A program made the translations under genes and the position numbers. A stretch of DNA of 60,257 bases from Lautropia mirabilis (GTDB taxonomy: Bacteria; Pseudomonadota; Gammaproteobacteria; Burkholderiales; Burkholderiaceae_B), in assembly GCA_945876565.1 (NCBI GenBank), contig CAMCOS010000011.1, positions 1 through 60,257 of the forward strand, written 5' to 3'. Of the stretch, positions 1 through 6,839 are shown piece after piece; position 1 is the first letter of the stretch, and every line of letters starts with the position of its first letter. The notes beneath the pieces were generated by a model. The model made no database searches, was not told the origin of the DNA, and saw nothing but the letters and a program-made list of their open reading frames with translations.

Positions 1-1
1 C

Positions 2-124
2 GTACCGATCAGAACCAAGGCCAAGTTACGCGAGGCGGCCAACGAGCACATGGCGATGTTGGACAACAACCCAGAGCGTGTCATGGGCTACTTCCAGGAT
101 CGCCGTGTGCGATACGCCGCTTAA
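2..124 (+). CDS. C-terminal tail of an unidentified protein, possibly a transposase (5' end outside window)
   Basis: An open frame enters from the left edge and ends with TAA at 122-124. The visible 40 residues are basic and end in DRRVRYAA. The run LDNNPERVMGYF resembles the C-terminal tails of some insertion-sequence transposases, but I cannot assign a family. Context supports a mobile element: some 25 bases further on, the neighbouring higA gene loses homology to its family, as if an element end lay near 125-150. The function is inference. It could equally be the end of an ordinary gene whose neighbour was deleted. Confidence 0.35.
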   Translation, partial: VPIRTKAKLREAANEHMAMLDNNPERVMGYFQDRRVRYAA

Positions 125-128
125 AACT

Positions 129-317
129 TCACAGGGCCGCAGCAATAAGAGCCGTATCAGGCGTAATCGCCCTACGCTCTCTTACGATGTCATTGACTCT
201 AGGGGCTGGTACACGTAGAGCCATTGATAACGCATTGGCTGACATGCCAAGCGGGGTGAGAAACTCTTCCCGTAGAATCTCACCGGGATGAATCGCCCGC
301 ATTTTATTGTTCGTCAT
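129..317 (-). pseudogene. higA: HigA-type antitoxin, truncated
   Basis: This encodes the N-terminal 62 residues of a HigA/VapI antitoxin (helix-turn-helix Xre family). It begins MTNNKMRAIHPGEILREEF, followed by the DNA-binding helices and the family run ITPDTAL. Family members continue with a RLARYFGT-type stretch and about 35 more residues. Here the frame instead reads IAAAL and stops. The break lies near 150, next to the transposase-like tail at 2-124, so the 3' third was probably removed by an insertion or deletion. Its partner higB lies 16 bases upstream on the same strand. The remaining part keeps most of the DNA-binding domain but lacks the C-terminal region, so neutralisation of HigB is doubtful. 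Confidence 0.75.
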
Positions 318-333
318 TTTTTCCCCTTAATCC

Positions 334-621
334 CTAGTGGTAATCGACAATCTCCACCTCTTGCGCACCCGCGTCAGTCCATACAAAGCAAATTCGCCAT
401 TGGTCATTAAACCTGATGCTGTATTGGCCTCGCCGATCTCCTTTCAGGCTTTCAAGACGGTTTCCGGGCGGTGACCTCAGGTCTTGAAGCTGCTCTGCAC
501 TATCGAGCATCTGCAGTTTTCGCTGAGCGACAGTATCAATTTGCTCGAATCGTCTAGGGTGTTGGCCTCCGTAAATCGCTTTGGTGTCTGAGCAGCGGAA
601 CGATTTGATCGACATCGACAT
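334..621 (-). CDS. higB: HigB/RelE-type toxin (plasmid maintenance killer family)
   Basis: The 95-residue product matches the HigB family along its whole length: an N-terminal IKSFRC strand, the basic region GDRRGQYSIRFNDQWRICF, and the conserved C-terminal EVEIVDYH. HigB toxins are ribosome-dependent mRNA interferases, and the basic and aromatic residues of the second half form the active site in the family. ATG codons at 621 and 615 are both possible; family members usually begin close to IKSF, so 615 is a reasonable alternative. The gene precedes higA on the minus strand, the usual inverted toxin-first order of higBA. The toxin looks intact while the antitoxin is truncated, which is unusual and suggests toxin attenuation, an antitoxin elsewhere, or residual HigA function. 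Confidence 0.85.
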   Translation of the reverse strand: MSMSIKSFRCSDTKAIYGGQHPRRFEQIDTVAQRKLQMLDSAEQLQDLRSPPGNRLESLKGDRRGQYSIRFNDQWRICFVWTDAGAQEVEIVDYH

Positions 622-637
622 TCTATAACGAGAGGTG

Positions 638-655
638 TTAAATGTTAAGCATTAA
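638..655 (-). promoter_or_regulatory. Candidate higBA operator
   Basis: TTAA occurs three times at 7-base spacing (638, 645, 652), and the centre is an inverted repeat AATG-N5-CATT at 641-653. It lies 17 bases upstream of the higB start. HigA proteins autoregulate by binding palindromes over their promoter; that this is the site is inference. Confidence 0.35.
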
Positions 656-767
656 AGCGGGAGTCGAAAATAGGCCGCAAGTATAAGCCGGTGTGGCGTT
701 GAACTTGCCGGTGATGTGTGATTGGGGACGTGCAGCTATGAAGAAGGGCTGATGTGCCTGCTGATCG

Positions 768-856
768 TGGTGCCCGGAACCGGAATCGAACCGGTACGAC
801 CGTTTCGGGTCGGCAGATTTTAAGTCTGCTGTGTCTACCAATTTCACCACCCGGGC
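768..856 (-). tRNA. tRNA-Leu (anticodon TAA)
   Basis: On the minus strand the cloverleaf starts with GCCCGGG and ends with the pairing acceptor arm, discriminator A (771) and an encoded CCA (770-768). The anticodon stem GCAGA/TCTGC encloses the loop CTTAAAA, giving anticodon TAA. The long variable arm is typical of class II Leu tRNAs. Confidence 0.95.
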
Positions 857-918
857 GCCGTTTGACATTCTACGCCATCTCGACCAACCTGTTTTTTAGG
901 GGCAGAACACCTAAAAAC

Positions 919-932
919 TTGTTCTGGATCAA
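919..932 (+). promoter_or_regulatory. FNR/Dnr-type box upstream of hemN
   Basis: TTGTTCTGGATCAA matches the FNR-family consensus TTGAT-N4-ATCAA at nine of ten defined positions. It lies 55 bases before the hemN start codon, and the second gene of this unit encodes a Crp/Fnr regulator whose helix ETFSR fits such a site. No convincing -10 hexamer is seen at the ideal distance. The rest of 857-987 holds no gene. Confidence 0.5.
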
Positions 933-987
933 ATTTGAGAGGACTAGCCCCCTAGGCGATGCTGCATGCGCACATTAATTTAGAGGC

Positions 988-2385
988 ATGGAACTCGCCC
1001 ACTTAACGACACTCGATTTTGATGCAGCGATGATCGCCCGCCACGATGGCAGCGGTCCACGCTACACATCCTATCCAACGGCCGACAGATTTCAGTCCGG
1101 TTCAGTCAGTGCCAAATACATCGAGGCATTACGCGAACGTGACGCCGGGCATGCCGATGCGCCTTTGTCGTTGTATGTGCACATCCCATTTTGCGACACG
1201 GTTTGTTATTACTGTGCCTGCAACAAGATTGTGACCAAGCACAAGTTCAAGGCTGATCCCTATTTGGATGACCTCGAAAAAGAAATTGGTCTGATCCGCG
1301 AGCTGTTTCATGAACCGCCCGTGGTTACTCAGCTGCATTTCGGCGGCGGCACCCCTACCTTTTTGACCAACGTGCAAATGGAGCGCTTGCTCAACATGCT
1401 GCACGCCAACTTCCAGTTTGCAGCCGATGCAGAGTGTTCGGTCGAAATCGACCCACGCAGATTAGAGCCAGGGGTCTTAAAGCTGATGGCTGACTATGGC
1501 TTTAACCGCATGAGCTTGGGCGTTCAGGACGTGGACGAAGAGGTCCAAAAAGCGATCAATCGGGTCCAGCCAGTTGATGTGACGGGTCAAGTCCTGCAAG
1601 AAGCACGCGAACTCGGTTACAAGTCGATCAACATGGACCTGATCTATGGCTTGCCATTGCAGTCCGTCAACACCATGTATCGCACCTTAAAGACGGTGCT
1701 CGCGTGGCGACCAGACCGCATCGCACTCTACAGCTATGCGCACTTGCCAGACCGGTTTAAGCCACAGCGTCGAATTGATACCGACGCCATACCATCTGCG
1801 CCAGAAAAACTTGCGATGCTAAAGCTTGCTGTCACCACCTTGCTCGATGCTGGCTATGTTTACATCGGCATGGATCATTTTGCGCTGCCAGACGATGAGT
1901 TGGCCCGCTCCTTGGATGAAGGCTCGCTGCAACGCAACTTTCAAGGCTACTCCACCCGTGCTGATAGCGATCTCATTGCGCTAGGTGTTTCAGCCATTAG
2001 CCGCATTGGACATGTCTATGCCCAGAACGCCCGCATGCTTGAGGAGTACCAAGAGATGCTGGCGCGCAATGAGTTGCCGCTGATTCGTGGTTTGGTCATG
2101 AGCCGTGATGATGAAATCCGCCGTGATGCCATTCATTCCTTGCTGTGCCAGTCTAAGTTGTCTTTTGCTGACATGAGTCAACACTGGGGAATCGATGCGG
2201 ACGAATACTTCCAAGAGGATCTTCAAGCGCTCGCGGGATTGCAGCCTGATGGCCTGGTCCAGATTGATGATGAGCAAGTGGTCATTACGCCCAAGGGCAG
2301 ATTCTTGTCCAGAGTGGTGGCCATGCGATTTGACAAGTACTTGCGCATGGGACAAACCATGGTCCGATATTCCAAGGTGATTTGA
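988..2385 (+). CDS. hemN: Oxygen-independent coproporphyrinogen III oxidase (HemN)
   Basis: Radical-SAM enzyme of haem synthesis that decarboxylates coproporphyrinogen III to protoporphyrinogen IX without oxygen; cytoplasmic. The 465-residue length fits true HemN rather than the shorter HemW. Visible marks are PRYTSYPTADRF at 24-35, which is diagnostic of HemN, the cluster motif C69-x3-C73-x2-C76 with the extra Cys78, and the SAM-binding run GGGTPTFL near 119. The C-terminal HemN domain follows to the end. The next gene, a Crp/Fnr regulator, starts one base after the stop codon, so the two form an operon behind an FNR-type box. This fits induction when oxygen is low. Confidence 0.96.
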   Translation: MELAHLTTLDFDAAMIARHDGSGPRYTSYPTADRFQSGSVSAKYIEALRERDAGHADAPLSLYVHIPFCDTVCYYCACNKIVTKHKFKADPYLDDLEKEIGLIRELFHEPPVVTQLHFGGGTPTFLTNVQMERLLNMLHANFQFAADAECSVEIDPRRLEPGVLKLMADYGFNRMSLGVQDVDEEVQKAINRVQPVDVTGQVLQEARELGYKSINMDLIYGLPLQSVNTMYRTLKTVLAWRPDRIALYSYAHLPDRFKPQRRIDTDAIPSAPEKLAMLKLAVTTLLDAGYVYIGMDHFALPDDELARSLDEGSLQRNFQGYSTRADSDLIALGVSAISRIGHVYAQNARMLEEYQEMLARNELPLIRGLVMSRDDEIRRDAIHSLLCQSKLSFADMSQHWGIDADEYFQEDLQALAGLQPDGLVQIDDEQVVITPKGRFLSRVVAMRFDKYLRMGQTMVRYSKVI

Positions 2386-2386
2386 C

Positions 2387-3073
2387 ATGAACATGTCCCA
2401 GGATGTGCAGCAGAGAATGGCGACTCATCCTCTGTTTGTGGGCATGGAGCGCAGTCAACAGAACTGGTTGTTCACGGTCGGCTATTCGATCGCACTGGAC
2501 AAGCACGACTATTTGTTTCGTCGCGGCGAGCAAAGCGGGCGCCTGTACGCGCTGTTGTCCGGTCACATCAAACTGTCTATTCCGGCTGAGCGTGGCCAAG
2601 AAAAAGTGCTTGAATTTCTCTCGCCAGGCGATGTGTTTGGTGAATCGGCTTTGCTGACCAAACATGTGGCCATTACCAATGCGCAAGCACTCGGGCCGTC
2701 TAAGCTCTTGGCATTTGAAGGCAAAGATGTCATGGTGGCTGTCACCCGTGTGCCGTCTTTTGCGCAGCAGATTTTGACGAACCTGAGCCAGCGGGTTGAG
2801 ACGCTGTTTCGTGACATGGAGACCGTCAGCCTTTTGTCGGCGGCCCAGCGAGTGGCGCAGTACCTGCTACGCCAACCCCGGGTTGGTAATCAGGCCAGAC
2901 TGCCGTTTCACAAGCGCGCCATTGCCTCAAAACTTGGCTTGCAGCCCGAGACATTCTCGCGTTCTTTGCAGCACTTATCTGCCGATGGTTTGATTTCGGT
3001 GTGCGGCGCGCGCGTGGTGATCCACAAACCTGACAAGCTGCAAGCAATGTTGGTGTTGCTTACTCGCGTTTGA
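2387..3073 (+). CDS. Crp/Fnr-family transcriptional regulator (Dnr-like)
   Basis: The 228-residue product has a cyclic-nucleotide-type sensor barrel (about 25-125, with [20 protein letters not shown] and [10 protein letters not shown]), a dimer helix, and a C-terminal winged helix. The recognition helix reads [10 protein letters not shown], which has the E-x2-SR signature of regulators that read FNR boxes. The N-terminal cysteines that hold the 4Fe-4S cluster of FNR are absent; the only cysteine is close to the C-terminus. This pattern and the ordering of motifs resemble Dnr, a haem-dependent NO sensor, but the ligand is inference. It is co-transcribed with hemN (1-base gap). Its last 14 bases overlap moaC, which is convergent. 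Confidence 0.88.
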   Translation: MNMSQDVQQRMATHPLFVGMERSQQNWLFTVGYSIALDKHDYLFRRGEQSGRLYALLSGHIKLSIPAERGQEKVLEFLSPGDVFGESALLTKHVAITNAQALGPSKLLAFEGKDVMVAVTRVPSFAQQILTNLSQRVETLFRDMETVSLLSAAQRVAQYLLRQPRVGNQARLPFHKRAIASKLGLQPETFSRSLQHLSADGLISVCGARVVIHKPDKLQAMLVLLTRV

Positions 3074-3539
3074 AGTGGCCAGATTTGCCACCGTGCTTTT
3101 CTTGAAGTGCGATTGGGCCAATCACCATGCTGCGATCAACGGCCTTTAGCATGTCGTAGATCGTGAGCAGTGCAACCGATGTCGCCGTCAGTGCTTCCAT
3201 CTCCACGCCAGTTTGGCCAACCGTCTCAGCCACGGCAGTGCAATCGATTCGGCAAGCCTGTTCGTCGGTGGTGAAATCAATGCTGACTTTGGTCAGCCCG
3301 ATGGGGTGACATAGCGGAATCAAGTCACTGGTTTTTTTGCTGGCCATGATGCCAGCAATGCGGGCAATACCAAGCACATCGCCTTTTTTGCTGGTGCCTT
3401 CGAGCACCTTTTTCATGGCAAGGGGTCCAAGCGTAATAGAACCCGAGACCACCGCTTGGCGTTTGGTGCTGGCTTTCTCGCCCACATCGACCATGTGGGC
3501 TTGACCGCTTGCATCAAAATGCGTCAGCTCATTGCTCAT
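3060..3539 (-). CDS. moaC: Cyclic pyranopterin monophosphate synthase MoaC
   Basis: MoaC completes the conversion of GTP-derived 3',8-cH2GTP to cyclic pyranopterin monophosphate, the first stable Moco intermediate. The 159-residue protein carries the family runs [14 protein letters not shown] (about 16-29), [13 protein letters not shown], and [20 protein letters not shown], with the usual length. It is the last gene of the minus-strand Moco cluster; its start overlaps the moaE stop by four bases (ATGA). The 3' end overlaps the convergent regulator gene by 14 bases, so there is no intergenic terminator between them. Confidence 0.97.
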   Translation of the reverse strand: MSNELTHFDASGQAHMVDVGEKASTKRQAVVSGSITLGPLAMKKVLEGTSKKGDVLGIARIAGIMASKKTSDLIPLCHPIGLTKVSIDFTTDEQACRIDCTAVAETVGQTGVEMEALTATSVALLTIYDMLKAVDRSMVIGPIALQEKHGGKSGHFKRE

Positions 3540-4021
3540 GACTCTTCACCGTTCCGTTCCTGGTGCCAACGAGCCTGGGCCTGTTGGTCGCTGTCGCGAC
3601 CTTTGACCCAGCGCTGACCTTCTTCAGTGGTCTCTTTTTTCCAGAAGGTGGCTTTGGTTTTCAGGTGATCCATGATGAAGGCGCACGAGTCAAGCGCTGC
3701 ATGGCGATGGGCGCTTGCGGTGAGGACCAGCACGATGTTGTCACCAGGCTTAAGGGGACCTACTCGATGAATCACGCGCGCACCCAGCAGTGGCCAGCGC
3801 CTGCGCGCTTCACTCATCACCTCGAGCATGACCTTCTCGGTCATGCCAGGATAGTGCTCTAGCTCCAGTGTGGTGATGTGCTGGTCATCGTTGGTTTCAC
3901 GCACGCGTCCCACGAACGAAGCAACCGCACCTGCAGCACGGTCACCTGCCAGAAAAGAGTTGTACTCCACGCCAAAATCAAACGCCTCGGTCTGCACGGT
4001 TGCTTGAAACAAAGCGTCCAT
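3536..4021 (-). CDS. moaE: Molybdopterin synthase large subunit MoaE
   Basis: Catalytic subunit of molybdopterin synthase, which with thiocarboxylated MoaD inserts two sulfurs into cyclic pyranopterin monophosphate. I place the start at 4021 ([10 protein letters not shown], 161 residues): this ATG is one base after the moaD stop and is preceded by a GGTGGGTGAG ribosome-binding region. A longer frame would begin inside moaD. Visible motifs are [41 protein letters not shown] and the active-site lysine region [11 protein letters not shown]. The C-terminus overlaps moaC by four bases. Confidence 0.96.
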   Translation of the reverse strand: MDALFQATVQTEAFDFGVEYNSFLAGDRAAGAVASFVGRVRETNDDQHITTLELEHYPGMTEKVMLEVMSEARRRWPLLGARVIHRVGPLKPGDNIVLVLTASAHRHAALDSCAFIMDHLKTKATFWKKETTEEGQRWVKGRDSDQQAQARWHQERNGEES

Positions 4022-4022
4022 C

Positions 4023-4277
4023 TCACCCACCTGTAACCGGCCGAAATAACGCGACTTCAGCATTCAGGCTCAGTGCCGTTTGCAGGCTGGCCATTTCCTG
4101 GTTAACTGCTACACGCAAAGGTTCGTTGGAGGTCAACGCGCTTTGCCACGGTTGTCCGCGTGCCACCAGCTCGTCAATCAGACCAGCAACCGTGGCATCG
4201 TTACCTACAGTAATCAGCTCGTCTGCTTTGCCGACGGTTTCTCGCAACTCCCCAAAATACAGCACTCGAACTTTCAT
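4023..4277 (-). CDS. moaD: Molybdopterin synthase sulfur-carrier subunit MoaD
   Basis: Small ubiquitin-fold sulfur carrier of molybdopterin synthase. The 84-residue protein starts MKVRVLYFGELRE and ends in the obligatory Gly-Gly, the residue pair that is adenylated and thiocarboxylated. The fold pattern and length are typical. Its start overlaps the moeA stop (ATGA), and moaE follows one base after its own stop, so the two subunits are translationally coupled. Confidence 0.96.
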   Translation of the reverse strand: MKVRVLYFGELRETVGKADELITVGNDATVAGLIDELVARGQPWQSALTSNEPLRVAVNQEMASLQTALSLNAEVALFRPVTGG

Positions 4278-5515
4278 GTGGTCGCGCCCAGCAATTGACT
4301 CAAAGATAGATAGGGTACCGCATCACCTCGCTGGATGATTTGTCCGGGGGCAATATCGGCCAGACCATCTGCCCAGGCCACACTGCTCATCACGCCAGAC
4401 CCTTGGTTGGGCCAACGGTCTAAGCTGATGTTGCCCGCTTCATCGGTCTTTTGACGCACACGGATGAACTCACGTCGCCGATCTGGCTTGGGCCACTCAA
4501 AGTCTGCGGTCAGCTTGCGTGGGGTAAGCGCTTGCGCCGGCAAACCCATGCGTAACTGCAGAAACGGCAAGGCCATCAAGACAAACGTGACAAATGCACT
4601 CACCGGGTTGCCAGGCAAGCCAATGAAGTCTGCTTGGTGGACCTTGCCATAGGCCAAGGGCTTGCCTGGCTTCATGGCGATTTGCCAGAGATCGATCCGG
4701 CCCATGCTTGCCACTGCAGCACGCACATGGTCCTCTTCGCCCACCGAGACGCCACCGCAAGTGATGATGACGTCTGCCTTTTGGCTGGCTTGATCGAGCG
4801 CGGCTCGGGTTTCTTCTGGTGTGTCTCGCACAATGCCAGGATCCAGTACCCGGCAGCCGATGTCGGTTAACAGGCTCTGGAGCCAATAACGGTTGCTGTT
4901 GTAGATCTGACCGGGACCAAGCGGCGCGCCAGGCTCTACCAGCTCATCACCGGTGAGCAGAATCGCCACGGTCAGTGGTCTGTAGGTTCTCACGTGCGTG
5001 ACACCAACCGAAGCGGTCAGCGCCAGATCCGCGGGCTTGAGCTTTTTGCCTGGGGCGATGATTTCCGTGCCCGCTGCGATGTCTTCACCTTGGGCACGAA
5101 TGTGATCATTGGCATGCACGGGTTTTGCAATCGAAATCTGGTCACCCGCGACTTCAACGATTTCTTGTGGCACCACTGCAAACGTGCCAGGTGGCACCGG
5201 TGCGCCAGTAAAAATCCGGGCCGCTTGGCCAGGCAAGAGCATGCAGCCCTGGCTGCCGGCGGCAATTCTTTGCGTGACGGCGAGCTGCAGCGATGCGGCG
5301 TTTGGGTCTGCGGGACAAATGGCATACCCATCCATGCTGCTGTTGGCAAACGCCGGAACGTCCATGGGTGACACAACCCCTTGGGCAAGCACCCGGCCAT
5401 GGGCTTCTAGCAGCGGCACTTCGTCGGTGATTACGGGGGCGGTGGCGAACGAGAGCAACTGCGCTCTGGCCGCATCAAAATCCAGCAGTGGTGGGCGTGC
5501 AGGGGATTGGGACAT
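4274..5515 (-). CDS. moeA: Molybdopterin molybdenumtransferase MoeA
   Basis: Inserts molybdate into adenylylated molybdopterin, the last common step of Moco synthesis. The 413-residue sequence shows the family marks SSMDGYAI (about 59-66), the MoCF-binding run ILLTGDELVEPG, CGGVSVGEEDH, and MKPGKPLAYG followed by GLPGNPVSAFVTF. The C-terminal MoeA domain IV is present. It follows moaA by 24 bases and overlaps moaD by four, so it is part of the same transcript. No mogA/moaB or mobA gene lies in the window. Confidence 0.96.
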   Translation of the reverse strand: MSQSPARPPLLDFDAARAQLLSFATAPVITDEVPLLEAHGRVLAQGVVSPMDVPAFANSSMDGYAICPADPNAASLQLAVTQRIAAGSQGCMLLPGQAARIFTGAPVPPGTFAVVPQEIVEVAGDQISIAKPVHANDHIRAQGEDIAAGTEIIAPGKKLKPADLALTASVGVTHVRTYRPLTVAILLTGDELVEPGAPLGPGQIYNSNRYWLQSLLTDIGCRVLDPGIVRDTPEETRAALDQASQKADVIITCGGVSVGEEDHVRAAVASMGRIDLWQIAMKPGKPLAYGKVHQADFIGLPGNPVSAFVTFVLMALPFLQLRMGLPAQALTPRKLTADFEWPKPDRRREFIRVRQKTDEAGNISLDRWPNQGSGVMSSVAWADGLADIAPGQIIQRGDAVPYLSLSQLLGATT

Positions 5516-5539
5516 CGAGTTCTTCGGTGTGATTGGTGC

Positions 5540-6523
5540 TTAGCCGCCGGTTTGCGACATGAAGCGCACGATTTTTTCAGGGGACTCGCGAAAGTGGTGT
5601 CGCTCGGGCTTTAAGTGAATGCCTTCGGACAAGGCTTGGCGAATAATTTCGTCGTTGTCGGGCTGGTTGCGCAACAGATCACGCATCTCGATTTTCTCTT
5701 CCTGACCCAGGCAAAGGTAAATCGTGCCGTCCACGGCCAGGCGAATCCGGTTGCAAGTCTCGCAGAAATGTTGGCTGATCGGGGTGATGACGCCTACTTT
5801 AGTTTTACTATCCGGGGTTTGCCAGTATCGTGCTGGACCGCCACCAAGCTCGGCAATGAATGGAATCAGTCCATGGTCTTGACGCAAGCGATCTAGGGCA
5901 GGCTGCAGCGACACGGTTCCTGCACCGAGCGCCGTGTGGCCCATTGGCATGGTTTCAATCATGCGCAGCATTAAGCCCCGATCACGGCAGAACTGAAACA
6001 TGGCATCAATTTCGTCTTCATTGACGCCAGGCATCACGACCATATTGATTTTGACGGGTGCCAAGCCAGCCAGCAGTGCGCTGTCGATGCCAGCAATCAC
6101 TTGATCTAGCACGTCACGTCCACAAATCTCAGCCACTTTGTCGCGCTTTAAGCTGTCTAAGCTAATGTTGATTCGATCCAAGCCTGCGTCTTTCAGGTCC
6201 TGGGCAAACCTTGGCAAACGAGTGCCATTGGTCGTCAGTGAGATGTCCTGAATCGTGGTCTGCTCGCGCAAACTCGCAACCAGCTCTGGCAGATTGCGGC
6301 GCAGCAAAGGCTCGCCACCGGTCAAACGAATACGGCGAGTCCCGGCTTCACACAAAACCTTGGCCAAACGGGTGATTTCAGGGAAGGTGAGCCAGTTGGC
6401 TGGTTCGCGGTAGTCTTTAAAGCCCACTGGCATACAGTAGTTACAACGCAAATCACAACGATCAGTCACGCTGATGCGCACGTATTCGATCTTGCGTCCG
6501 TAGTGGTCAATCAGCGCGCTCAC
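5540..6523 (-). CDS. moaA: GTP 3',8-cyclase MoaA
   Basis: Radical-SAM enzyme that starts Moco synthesis by rearranging GTP to 3',8-cH2GTP. The N-terminal cluster motif is C23-x3-C27-x2-C30 in TDRCDLRCNYCMP; RLTGGEPLLR follows near residue 65. The second, substrate-binding cluster is given by FCETCNRIRL with a further cysteine 13 residues on. The protein ends in Gly-Gly, which in MoaA reaches into the active site. Length 327 is normal. It heads the operon moaA-moeA-moaD-moaE-moaC, and a palindrome lies 34 bases upstream. Confidence 0.97.
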   Translation of the reverse strand: MSALIDHYGRKIEYVRISVTDRCDLRCNYCMPVGFKDYREPANWLTFPEITRLAKVLCEAGTRRIRLTGGEPLLRRNLPELVASLREQTTIQDISLTTNGTRLPRFAQDLKDAGLDRINISLDSLKRDKVAEICGRDVLDQVIAGIDSALLAGLAPVKINMVVMPGVNEDEIDAMFQFCRDRGLMLRMIETMPMGHTALGAGTVSLQPALDRLRQDHGLIPFIAELGGGPARYWQTPDSKTKVGVITPISQHFCETCNRIRLAVDGTIYLCLGQEEKIEMRDLLRNQPDNDEIIRQALSEGIHLKPERHHFRESPEKIVRFMSQTGG

Positions 6524-6556
6524 AGCTTGTCTCAGTCCAATTTGGCTTTATTTTGA

Positions 6557-6576
6557 ATTGTTATATCGATAACGAT
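6557..6576 (-). promoter_or_regulatory. Palindrome upstream of moaA, candidate operator
   Basis: ATTGTTAT and ATAACGAT flank the 4-base centre ATCG; 7 of 8 arm positions pair. It lies 34 bases before the moaA start. The TTAT/ATAA arms recall molybdate-responsive ModE sites, but the spacing is much shorter than the known ModE operator, so the binding protein is unknown. Confidence 0.4.
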
Positions 6577-6585
6577 ACTGTAAAA

Positions 6586-6640
6586 GCCCGAGTAGCGGGG
6601 GAAACGCCCAAGTAGGGCAGGGAAATCGAGTAATGGCCGC
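6586..6640 (+). repeat. Degenerate direct repeat in the moaA-tarD divergent region
   Basis: GCCCGAGTAGCGGGGGAAAC at 6586-6605 is followed directly by a related copy at 6606-6627 (GCCCAAGTAGGGCAGGGAAA) and by a third partial GAGTAATGG. This is the only notable structure in 6577-6839, which otherwise holds the divergent promoters and no gene that I can support. Confidence 0.4.
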
Positions 6641-6839
6641 GCCTGGCTCGCCAAGTCAATGTGTATGTCGCACCTTGGCACTGCCATTTAGATGGCTGGT
6701 TTCGCACAGGTGAGAATTAAAGGTATTCTTTTGCAGTTGCAGGGTCAGTGCGGTGGCGGCGCTAAAGTTAGTGGCGCTCGGGACGCTCGCCTGCATCAGA
6801 GAACAGATCAGAAAGCAGAACAAAACATCCGGGGCCAGC

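Noticed and set aside
638-868. Minus-strand frame of 76 residues between higB and hemN
   Set aside because: It reads through the tRNA-Leu gene, which is certain.
6577-6640. Possible Moco riboswitch because of GGGGAAAC near moaA
   Set aside because: The sequence is on the opposite strand for moaA or in front of tarD, lacks the paired helices of the Moco motif, and is better described as a decayed direct repeat.
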